From Rapana venosa (taxonomy: Eukaryota > Mollusca > Gastropoda > Neogastropoda > Muricidae), in assembly GCA_028751875.1 (NCBI GenBank), contig CM054144.1, positions 20,528,407 to 20,592,406 on the forward strand: a stretch of 64,000 nt of DNA, written 5' to 3'. Within the stretch, counting starts at the first letter, position 1, and the number at the start of each line of letters is the position of its first letter. The notes below the pieces were generated by a model. It did not search any database and was not told the origin of the DNA. It worked only from the letters and a program-made list of their open reading frames with translations. Shown here one piece after another: positions 12,301 through 24,300 of this stretch. The translations under genes were made by a program, and so were the position numbers.

Positions 12301-15300
12301 AGACTATTGAGTGCTTGAAAAATAGTTAAGATGACGGGTCACTTAGAGTGAAAGGTGTCTGATTGCTTACAGTAATAGAAAACATTGTGTGGAGAGAAAT
12401 TAAAAGAAATGTGAAGTAGGTTGACTGAAACATTTGTGTATGGCTGCAGATGCATCAAGGTGGCAGTGGTGCCTAGTGTAGCAGTGTCGTGGACAACCAA
12501 GCCTGTGAGCGAACTGAAAGCTCCCAAGTTCTCTGAGGTGTTTGCTGTGATGCTGCCAGAGCACCGCCTGTATACCAACACATTGCAGCTGAACGTCTGG
12601 AGTTTGCATGAGGTCATAGGCGATGAATGCTTGGTAAGTATGCATTACCTGAAAGACAGAGGAGTGCTGCAGTTGTAAGATATTTGCTCCTCTGTGTATA
12701 GATAGATGCTTGGTAAATTAGCCTTGCTTCAGTTATAGAGGAAAAAGCTAGATGTGAAGAGTTTGTATGCATTTTTGAAACATCGTTTTTAATTCATGCT
12801 TATAAATCTATTGTTAAGTATAGTGTTTACAGTATGTAACATAGGCTTTTTGATGGGGATGAATGTGTGGTGCTGTATTTTACAGATTACAATGTGTCTG
12901 TTTGCAAGGCATGCCCACCAGATTTGGTACAGAAATCCAGCTTTTTTGATTTTACATAAGACACAACATGATATAATGCACACATCAACATGACTGCCCA
13001 TGACCCAAAAAATCAACAATTCAAAGGAACAATTTTTCAGTGTTGGTTTACTATGAAGCCACATGTCAGAAAAGGTTCTGTTACTTCTAATCACCAAAAT
13101 GGCTTTGTCATGAAGCCAGATTTCAGAAGCAGACCCTCTTGGATTAGAAACTGCCAGTAACACCAAGTTTGTGTCCAGTATTTGTCTTATTTTTGTTTTG
13201 TTTTGATGTTTGTTTGGGGGTTGTTTTTGTTGGGGGGAGGGTGGGGTTGGTTGTTTGTTTTGTTTGCTTTGCAATAGTCAGTTTGTCGTATACTTTTCCA
13301 TTGTTTCACTGTTTGATTCTCCTACAAAACACCATGTATACGTGCAGGGTTGTGCTCAAGTGAGTCTGGCAGACTTCAACACGCGCAATACCTCCGTCCG
13401 TTGGTACAATGTGCTCAGCTTCAAGTTCATGCAAGCGGACTTGCCCCCGGTGACAAAAGCGCCACCCAGTAACCCCGCCAAGACGAGAGCCTTGTCAAAG
13501 ACTTCCAGACCCTGAAGCCAGTGTGTCATCAGCTGGACCCACCGCCACTAGCAGTAGCAGTTTGCAGAGTTTGCCGTCCTCCTCCTCCAGCTCAGACTGT
13601 GTGAAACCCTCCCACCACACACACACAAAGCAGGTAAGGCAGACAGTGCGTTGGGGTGGGATGGGGAAGGGGGATGGTGTGTGGGTATGTGTGTGTGCAC
13701 TTGTATGCGTTTGTGCAAGTGTGTGGAGCGGGAGGGAGGGGTGTGAGTGTGGAGAGTTCTAGTCTTTATCTAGAGGTTTTTTCCCCACTAGAACATTTGT
13801 GTTCTATCTTTTCTAATGTGCACGAGTTTAAAAAACTGTTATAATCTCTTGTGTATTTTAAACACACCAGTACAGAAATTCAATCCTGCTTAAAACTTCT
13901 ACTAATACACACATATCTGAACAAAGAAAGCTTGTTTACCTACATAACATAGTGGCTTGTGTGCTGTCCTACACACATGCTCTCTCTCACACACACACAC
14001 ATGCACGCGCACACATGCGCACACAGATACACACACCTTTATTCCCACTGACCATGCATCCACATACATGTATGTTCTCTTCCTTGCTGTAGAAAGCCAA
14101 CCTGAAACCTCTGTGTGCAGCAGAAGGACCGAGTTCATCAGCTGCTGGAAGCTTCGTCAGCAAAGCTAAGGAAGGCCTCTATTACCAGTGATGAAAACTC
14201 CACTGCTGACAATATGCGAGAGAGGTAAAGGTGTTGGGTTTTTTTTATGTATAATGACATTCATTTTTCCTGTGTGTTGATGTATGTTGCTGTGTGTGAC
14301 TGAGATTTCCTGCTTTGTGCTTGTGTAAATACTAGGGATAGGAAAACAGATACACATACAGACAAGAAAAGAAAAAAATGAATGGCTCTACTCTTGTGAC
14401 GAGGAGGCACCGTGGTCGAGTGGTTTAGGCGGTCGACTCGTGATCCAGAGGTCGCGGGTTCGATCCCGCTCGGCTCGGTGTTGTGTCCTTGGGAAAGACA
14501 CTTTACTCCTATTTTCCTCACTCCACCCAGGTGTACAAGTGGTTACCAGCTCTGCTGGGGAAGTATCTGGCGACAGACTAGTGTCCTGTCACAAGGGTGG
14601 TGGAAAAAACCATCAGTTCGCTTAACGCTACAGAAACCGGGATAAGCTCCGGCTCTATGGTCCTTCTGGATCGAAAGAACATACTACTCCTGTGACAATG
14701 AGCTCTCCCCTGGGGAGAGTGGCCCAAAAATTTCACACAGCAAAATCTGCCGTGACTTTAAGTGGTATACAAATATCTTTTTTTGTGATTATTTGAATTG
14801 ATAGAAAACAATTTGAAATAGAATAGGAAAGCAATAAAGATGCATATAGTCTGTTTTGAGCCATTGCAAAGACGGGATAGCTCAGTGGTCGGAGCATTCG
14901 CTTTCCCCCAGCCAAGTTAAGCAGCGTCGAGCGTGGTTACCAGTTGGATGGGTGACTGTTTGCGCGCCTTGGCTTCAGTACAGTTCCCCCAGTTCACCCA
15001 GCTGTAAATGGGTACCTGCCCTCTTTAGGGTCAGGGAAGGTAAACCAGCGAGGGAGAGGAGATAGGCGCCACCCTCAATATGCTGGCCTCTAGAGAAGTG
15101 AGGTCTCTGACGCCTCGCTCCCCTACGACCTTATAGGTTATGGGACTCCTTTACTTCTTTTTTTTTTTTAATGTATAGTGGATGATGAAAAAATTTAAGG
15201 TGTGGGAAATGGTTGCTTGAGTCTGTGATACTGGTGTGTGCTATTTCATGTGATAATAGTTTACTTGTTGGTTGTGCTATGTGTTTAGCTATGCTTGTAA

Positions 15301-18300
15301 CCCACATGAATTTCTCATCCTTCTGAGATATTTCAGAGATTGTGTTGGATTGTTTGTTTACAGTCAATCAAAATCCCTACATCCGACAGTGTTGTCGTTG
15401 AAAGAGGAGAGCAGTGATGAGTCCACAATCATCTCTTCACAGACCTCCACTTTAACTCGAAATCAGGGTAAGATTTGTGTGTGTTTTACTCATTTATTTA
15501 TTCTTTTATTTTGAGGATAATGGAATAAGCACTCGTGTAATTGTTTACATCCAGTCCCCGTGTGTATGCAGTCATGTACATTTTGTCGTCCACTCCCACC
15601 AGCACACCATGGCCTACTCTTCCGAAAAGTGAAACAGGTTTTAACATGCGCACAAGATGTTCTGCATGTGTTCACACACAGGACCTCAGTTTATAGTCTA
15701 ATCCAAAGGACTTTTGGGGGGAGTGGAGTTAGCACTGATGTCAACTCCAGAGGAAAAAATCCTCTTCATTGAAATTTGAACCTGGGTCAGCAGATCACGA
15801 GCATAATGCACATCACTCTAACCACCAGGCTACCCCGTCCGTGTGTATGTATGTGCGCGCGTGTGTGCACATGCATGTTTCTGTACATACATACATGTTT
15901 GTGTGTGTGATTCTTTTCTTCTTTTCATTGTCAGATAGTGTTAAGTTGAATTCTTGTGACAAGCCCTTTTTATCAGCTTTCCTTATGTTGAACGTAGAGT
16001 AAATACCCTGTCACTGTCGCGGTCATAGCATGTGTGTTGTCTGCACAAAGAAAGGAAGAAGAGTGCTGATGTGTGTCTTCAGGTCCAGAGGACATGGAGA
16101 GCCACGCCTATGACTCTGTCTTGGCCAGCCATCGTCACCAAAAAGAAGAGGAGGAGGAGGAAGAGGAGGAGGAGGATGTTGAAGAAGAGGATGAAACGGT
16201 CAGTTGCTAAAAGAACTGTAGTATTTTACAAAGACATATTAATTGTGAGAGTGTGTGCTTGTGTGGAGGCCTATATATAGATGTGTATGAGTGTGTGTAT
16301 GTGTGTGTATAAGTGTAAATGTATGCAAGGACTGAATATGTGCTATGTGTATGTACTAAAAAAAAAGTTTTGGAGCTAATGCCCATATTTTGTATAGGTC
16401 TTCTGCCTGTTTCTGATGTACCTCTCTTAAAGCTAACTTTGTTTGATCAGGTGAATTAAGAGATTTGATTATATATATACATGTGCTCTGTATGAACAAG
16501 AAACATACTTATAGTTACAGAGATACTTCACAATCATGACATATTTAATGAAATAGGGCTTGAATATAATTTTTTAAAGAGTTTCTGGATGGGTTTTTGT
16601 TTTTTGTTGTTTTTTAAATATTAAAATGGTAGATTTAACCCTAGTAGCGCTGAATATGCAGCAACAAGCCTCACTTCTATTGGCTGAATTAACACTGGCT
16701 AGCATTGTTTTGGAGGAGGGTGGGCTCAAACAACCCTTGATATTGATATATAAAACTGAATTAAATGTGTTAAGCTATATATCACTGGAAAGAACAGATA
16801 ATATGCTTTTAAATGAGTGTAATTTTATAATAATGTGTAGTGATTATGATTATGTAAAAAAAATCCAAAAAAAAAAAAATCGTGTGCGCACTACTGATCA
16901 CTGTTCCATTGTCAGGGCCCCAGATCGATTTTAACACGATAAGCAAAGTTCTTGCGGTGCATAAATGTCATGATTAGGTAAACATTATTTCTTGACATTA
17001 GTTTTCAAAAAATAAGGAGTTTGTATCGCTTTAACGGTCACCAAATACTCGGAAAAGTTCAGCGAAAGGATCGACGCCATCGCGACCGTCATGGCGGAAT
17101 GTGCGAAGTGGTGGCTTTCTATGACGAAAATACAAAGATCGCTTGATTTCATGTGATGCAAAGTATTCAGCAGCATAGCGATTTGACTCAACAACAGTTA
17201 TTTCGAAGCCTCGTTGCGTCAAAATAAAGTAAAACAATATGTGACGTCGAAATCGCCGAGTAGCGAAGTCCATCCAGCAAAAACTAGCACCGCTCGATTC
17301 AGTCCGATCGCGATCGATTTTTACCAAGTTTTTCAAAAATATTCCACAATCCTTACCTCATCATCTCTCTTATTGTTTATTTCAACCAAATCCAGCCTCT
17401 AAAACTCCTCCTCGCTGTCAATATTGTAAAAAAGCTCGAAAAACGCTTGAAGAAATTCTAGTGCAAACACTGGCCGCCATTTTTGTTGAAGACGATCTCC
17501 ACTGGTCCGAAAAAAAATAAAAATACACTCTTAACCAATCAGATTCTTCGTTGCTTGTGTGTGTCAAACGACCTTCACCCCTTTCTGCGGGCCTACAACG
17601 GCCTTAACATTCATTGGCTGACCTTTGAAAGCGAAAGTAAGCTTTCAACTATGACCACCCACGTCATCCCGGAATATTCCGGGATCCGCCACACAGCCTA
17701 GACCCGCCTTTACCGGAATATTCCGGGAACCGCGCTACTAGGGTTAAGAGAAAGGAAATGATGCGCAAATGAATTCCACACACAATCAAGAGTATCTTGA
17801 GAATGACATTTTACAACATTAAAGAAGGGGAGGAGAGGTGTGTTTTAAAAAGTAGTAACTTTGGAACAGTTTGCATGCATGTGATATTTGTTTTGCTGAT
17901 CAGGACTACACTGAAATGATCCAAGAAGTCCTAGACGAGCTGGCTCAATCTGTCGACAACTTTTACGACGATCGCTACACCGAGTCTGAGGACTCTGCAC
18001 ACATCAAGACCTGCGACGCAGAGACCAACACAGAAGGGGAGTTTGGCCACCTGGAGATGAAGCGGCGCTCTCACAGCAGCGTCAGGAACAGCGCTATCCG
18101 GCGCTCGCAGACTTTCTCTCCTGCCTGTCGACAGGGGGCCGGCTACGTCTGCAAGGTCTGGGGGGTGCCCGTACATGGTCCCTCACTCTCTTGTTGTTAC
18201 AGTGTGTTCTCTTGCTATTGTTGTTTTTGGTTTTGGTTGTTATCTTTTTATTCTGTTTATTTGGGGGGGGTTCTCCTTGGAGGAGGAGGGGGGAGAGAAG

Positions 18301-21300
18301 GAAAGAGTGTTGTGGCAGTGAGTATTACTGTTTTGTTGGGTTTTTTGTTGGGTTTGTTTTTAATGATGTTCAGAGTGAGTGTGTTTTCATTTTTGCCCCC
18401 CCCCCCCCCCCTCACTCTTTCTCTCTCTCTCTCACTCTCTTTCATCTGACATTTTGCTATCTCTCTGCTTGATGTACACAAGAAATTTCTTTGTGAGAGT
18501 TGTTTTTTATAATAATAATAAATGGAAGTTATATAGCGCTATATCTTAACTTGCAGAGACAAATCACAGCGCTTGCACTCAACTCATTCTTACACAGTCA
18601 TGCAACCAATAACGGTTAATAGTTCCAACAAGTCCAAATGTGCACGCATGCACGCACAGTTGAATCCATTCATCCTCAACCTGTTCTTTCACTCACTTTT
18701 CACAGTTCACAGAGAAGTTATGTTTCCAGATTCCCTGCCCCACCTCACCATGCTTCTATTTTATTCTAGAGTAGATTCCCTGTTTTTTGTTTATGGGCAG
18801 TACTTGACTGTGTTAAAGGATAGGGTTTATTTGTTTGGCTGGCTGGTTGGTTTCCTTAGGAAGGGGGGGGGGGAGGAGGGATGTTGGTCGTTTTTTTCTT
18901 TATATACAGAAATGAAGGATACATATTTAGAATCGAAGAATTGATGTGTGTGTTGTGATGCTTTCAGTTGAATCGCAGTGACAGCGACAGCTCCATGCCT
19001 CTGTATAAAAGGGGACCTTTCCAGAGGAACACGCTAGAGCGAAAGAGTCTGCGATGGAAAAAGGTATGCATGAACAGATACATAACTCGACTTCTCTAAA
19101 GTAGCTGCTTGATCTGAGGCAACGGCTGAAACTGCAGTTGTGTTTTTCATTGTCTTTGTTAACAAAAACAGGGCTCCTGTCTTTAGTTAACTGTTTTGTT
19201 GTCTGATTACATAGTGTGAGTGTTGGGGTATATATGTGGAATAATAAGAATATTTGTCATTTGTTTTATCCCCAATGTTGGATTGTAGCTACTTTCAGGT
19301 GGGCAGATACGGTCGCATATGCAAAATCTCAATGTTAGTGAATCTTGGAGCTCTAGCCCACTAACCCAGGAAAGAAAAAAAATCTGTTTTTGACATTTTT
19401 AAGGGTAATTAATTGCATGAAGTCTCAGAAGGTCTCTATGACTCAAGAGTAAGATCAGAACTTGATTAGTCTCCTGCCTCATGAATGTCTTTGCCTTTAT
19501 TCCTTCATGGGTGCTGAGAGGTGACTGATTACACAGGATGGGTGGGGTGTCTCTGGGTAGAATTCTTGTAGAAAATGAGAGGTGCAGGGTTTGAATCATG
19601 GGTTGTAGTCTGGGTGCTAGTCTTTCTGAGGAACAAAGAAAAAGTAGACAGGTTAAAACTTAAAAGTGTAGAATGTTAAGACAATGTGGTTTTCAACTTT
19701 GATACTTCAAGGATTTCTGGGCGGCATGTTGAAACATGTTATGCTGTTTGTAGGCCAATGGGCTGATGCTGAGTGGATCAAGCACAATGCGGCTACCCGT
19801 CAGGACATCTTTTGACCTTGAACTTGACCTTCAGGCCTTCAACACCCGCTTGAAGTGCATGCGGGATGAAATCTCCCGTCTGCGGGAACTGAAGCTACAG
19901 TTGGAGGAAGCCAAAAAGAGAGGTACAGGGTTTGAGTTTTTTCTTGGCAAGATTTCTTTTGTGTGTGTGTGGTTATGTTTGGGTGTGCATGTTTTGTGGC
20001 ATTGATGGTGAAAGCAGCGGTTGAGATGTGTGTCTTTATGTGTAAGTATGGGTATATTGAAAAGCATCTGATAAGCAGCAGACTTATATAAAAGCTTGAG
20101 GAGTCCGTGAAAACTGTATCAACAAGTAGGGGACAAAAGCTAAAACAACAACAGCGATCAGTGCGAGTTTCTCCGTGAAGACAACTCATCCAGGTCTTTA
20201 GAGTGTGGTATGAATTCATGGTTATGATCAGGTTTGTCACAGTTATCTAGTTCTGCTTGTTATGGCAGATGGAGGAAGCGAGAGTCTCTGAAAACAAACA
20301 CAGGGAAAACCCTGTTGATACTTTTGTCTTTTGAATATGACACTTGCGTAAAAGCAGAACCAATTGAATATACTGAGCAATCATTTAGACAGTTAGTGTG
20401 CTTCATCGTGTGTATAGCCTTGAGTTCTTTGGTAGTGTGTTGTTATTGGTGTTTTTCTGTGTGTCCGCAGGAGAGGCTGAGTTACCCAGTTGGTTGGTAG
20501 AGAACGACAAGTTCAACATTCTGCTGGCTGAAGCTGAGAGACTGGTGGGTGTTGGCCTTAGTTCTCCTTTTCTGCTGCCCTTCTTTCTCTCCTGCTCTCT
20601 CCATTGATTTTTCTTCTCTTTCTCGTTTTCTGTGTCTCTGTCTGTCTCTCATTGTGCTGTCTTCCTTAACTTCTTGTGTAAGTATTAGATATGATATTGT
20701 TTTGTGTGAAAAGCGTGCTCTGAATGTTTGCATTAAAGTTTTCAAGAATACGCAGTGATTGCAACGCTAGTCTTGCTCACATGGTGATGTATTAGTATTT
20801 AACATACACTTGTACCAAACTTGTGCTCTCTGTCTCTCTCTCTCTGTATGTCTCTGGCTCTCTCTCTCTCTCTTGCTCTTTCCACAAACACACACACATA
20901 CACACTCAAACTCAGTCACTCATTCACTCACATGCTCACTAAGTCATGGAATGAATCATTAGAATACTGATATCTTTGTTCTCAGACATGAATGTGTGGG
21001 TATGCGTGATTCAAAGTTCATATTTTGGGGGGATTAGAAGGGGGAAAGCTTCAAAGATTAAACAGCCACAAAAAATGTGTGGATTTTTTGGTAAATAAAG
21101 CTATTCCTGCATAATAAACAAAGGTAATAGTAATTAACTATCTAATTGGGAAAACATTATCAGTTAATGTGATTGTGAAGCATTGTCTTGTTAATTCAAC
21201 TGTTAAGGGTTTTCTTGTCACTGTAATTGTAAAGGGTTTCTTTCCTTGCTCTGGTTCTAGCATCTTCGACTTGGAGGAAAAGAAGTAAGATGCAAAACTC

Positions 21301-24300
21301 AGCATGTGTTTTAGCAACTTCCGTGGTTGTTGTCATTAACATGCATTCAGGTGTTGGATTTCCTTGTTGACAGTGTGTCTTCAGGATGTTGTGATTTTTT
21401 TCTCTTTCTCTGTAGTAGTTGTCTCTTTGAGAAAGCATGCAGAGTAAAATCGTCTTCCTTTTGTTGTGATGTGTTTCTTCAACAAATAGATATATTTGTA
21501 GTTGATTTACCCAGGCATTAATTAGTTTTTCATGTCTTTACCGACGATCCATGTGATAGCTACAGGTCCAATCCCCGCCAACCACAGAGGCCATATCAGG
21601 GCTGTCACGTCGTCAACTTTTAAATCTCAAATTAAAACTGTGCAGCTATATACAAAAAAAACAGGATATAAAACCGACTACAGGTCTGTTTTCCATATGA
21701 TTTGCCTATGATTTCAATAGAGAATGATGTAAAACTACAAAACTGCAGACATGAGTAAACTGCTATTTTCACCTGATCAGAACATGATGTTTCTGGTTGC
21801 GGCACTTCCTCTTGTCTCTTTCAAAGATTTTTTTTTACCCAGCTGTGGTGTACATTACTGTTGACTTCTTGCGGCAGTCATCAGTTGTAAGAAAGACAGT
21901 TTGTGAAATGGTCATGCTTGAGAAAGGGAAAAACACTAAGGCCAGTAAATAGAGTTATTGTCTACTTAAGAAAATGATCGGACAGACTTTCTGTGGAATG
22001 TAAGCAGAACAGTATCGCATCCTATAGATGTGTTAGGAATGCCTGCAGTTTGCACACTGAACAGTTTGGTTTTGTCAGTTTTGACTCATACTTTTGGTGT
22101 CTCACAGCTTTTATCAGTCTCGATCCAAAGATTGCTTTTGGGTTTTTTTCAAAGAAAATTTGGAGAAAAGGGTTGGATAGTGCTGTTTCAAACTTTTTAT
22201 TATTATTTAAACCAATTTTGATGGTGTGTAAACTGTACACATGAAGTAAATAGACCTTGTATTCAGAAATAGTTTGTCTTCAGTGTGCAAAAGTGCCATG
22301 TCCTCTTTGCATGTTTTTTTTCATTGTTGTTGATCTGTTGTCCTTTGTGTTGTGTTTGAAGAGAAAAAAAACGGGTTTATTGCATGAAAGTTCAGTGGAT
22401 TGTGTTGTGAGTGTTTTTGATGATGATATAGTCTATGAGTGAACCGGGAATACCTTTTAAAAACTATATGATTCTTTAGCTGAAGCTTCATGTTCGAGGA
22501 TCATTGCATTCCTAGCGAGGACAGGCATTTCACAGCTGCATACATGGGCATGTATCAGCTTTTGTATTGCTGATATTTAAAAATACATCCCTGTCAGCCA
22601 TTATCAAACAGATACTATTCATTTGCGTTCAGAAAACTGCAACAGAGAGTAGGTACATACCTTTTCCCCTTTTTATTTTTCTCAAATCACTATGTACAAA
22701 ATCACAGATTAATTTTTATTTTAAAAAACACCAACTAAAATAGAACAAATCAGTTTCTTTGTGTCAACAAGCAAGATAGAGTAAGAAATAAAGAATAAGC
22801 AGCAGTTTAATTAAGCACTTGACTGATTTTCTTACCATATTTTACACCTCCCCCCCCCCCCCCCTTAAAAAAATTCAAGAGAGAGGGAGAGAGCTGTTGT
22901 TTAAAAACATGTATAGAAATGTGTACCATGAACTATACTGACTTAGAGTTCAATAGTTCATACTGAAATGCCTCAAATGCATCGGTAAATTGTAACAAGT
23001 GCATGAGGTAGAGAAAAGACAAGACAAGTGTTATTTTGTGATAATTCACCTTCTCATATCTTTCCTTTATTTTTGTTTTTGGTTCCTTTCTTTCTTTTGA
23101 TCTGGTTTGTTTTGTTTTGGTTATGTTGTGGTTTTTCTGAAAAGTGGAAAAAGTTGCAGCTACTTCTGTTGCTGAAAATGTTACATTTACATACATGCAG
23201 GTGCATGCTTTACTTCTGTTTTTGTGATGTCGTTCTTGTTCAACCAGAATAGGAATAGAAAGCTGATAAATAGACTTTTTTCAAAGAAAGTGACTTTGAT
23301 CAAAATTTCTGTGTATGTGTCTTTTATTTGTTTGTGCACCTGCATGCATTGTTTAAAATATTTATTTATTTATTCTTTTATATCGAGGATAATGGAATAA
23401 GCACTCATGTGCTTTTTTACATCCAGTCCCGTGTGTATGCGGTTTTGTACATTTTGTCATCTGTTTCCACCAGCACACAATGGCCTACTCTTCCGAAAAG
23501 CGAACAGGATTTAACATGTGCGCAAGATGTTCTGCATGCGTTCGAACACGGGGCATCGGTTTAAAGTCTCATCCGAAGGACTTTTGTGTGTGTGTGTGTG
23601 CGTGCATGCGCCTACATGAATGTGAGTGTGTGTGTGTTGGTGTGTAAGTGATAAAAATTTTCTGTGTTATCCCATTTTTAAAGTATTTTGACTTCACTAG
23701 AAGTAGAAATGTCACTTCTGGCACTCTTGGTGCTGCCCTGTTTTCTCTTCCTACCTTATCTTTATTTTGTCATCTCCTGGTAAGCGTGTAGTGTCTTGTT
23801 TGTCTGCTGCTGTGGGGTAGGTAGGTAGGTAGGCCCAGTGACTTGCTGTCAGGTCCAGGAGCATGCCGTTTTATTCCCTAACTTGTCCACCATTTTTTCC
23901 AGCTTTGAAATGTGTTAAACAGTTGGCAGGGAGGTAAGCCATGATGATAATAACTTTGTATTATCAATGAAAACAGCAAGGAACAAGAGTACTACTTCCA
24001 GATGAGAAGGATAGGTTGATTGCGTATGTGTGGATCAGCCAAAGCCACAACAATTTTGGAGTTCATTTTAAGGTGGACTTGATTTAGTTTGATATTTACA
24101 TTGATTTGTTCTGTATTGAATTTTTTGCAATATATGTCAAACTAATAAATACTTTTCTGATGACTGATATGTTTAAATTCTTCCCCAAAAGTCCTGCTTT
24201 AGAAATTGATCATGATGCCTCCACCTCTAAGCAAAGTACAATATTTTGTTTGCTTGTCATTAAAACATTACTTACTATCCCTGCAAAGAGAATGTGTTAC

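Noticed and set aside
12789..13274. 161-codon minus-strand frame
   Set aside because: It lies wholly in a KIBRA intron, has low-complexity Gln/Pro/Lys sequence at its start, no recognised domain and no splice context.
14086..14224. Alternative KIBRA acceptor at 'gctgtag' (14092)
   Set aside because: In the required phase it leads to a TGA within the exon. The acceptor at 14120 gives a continuous reading (QKDRVHQLLEASS) and the correct exit phase.
14871..14965. Possible tRNA or 5S rRNA gene
   Set aside because: Only promoter-like blocks are present and the molecule could not fold fully. The block recurs in two more places with the same flanking body, so it is a SINE head.
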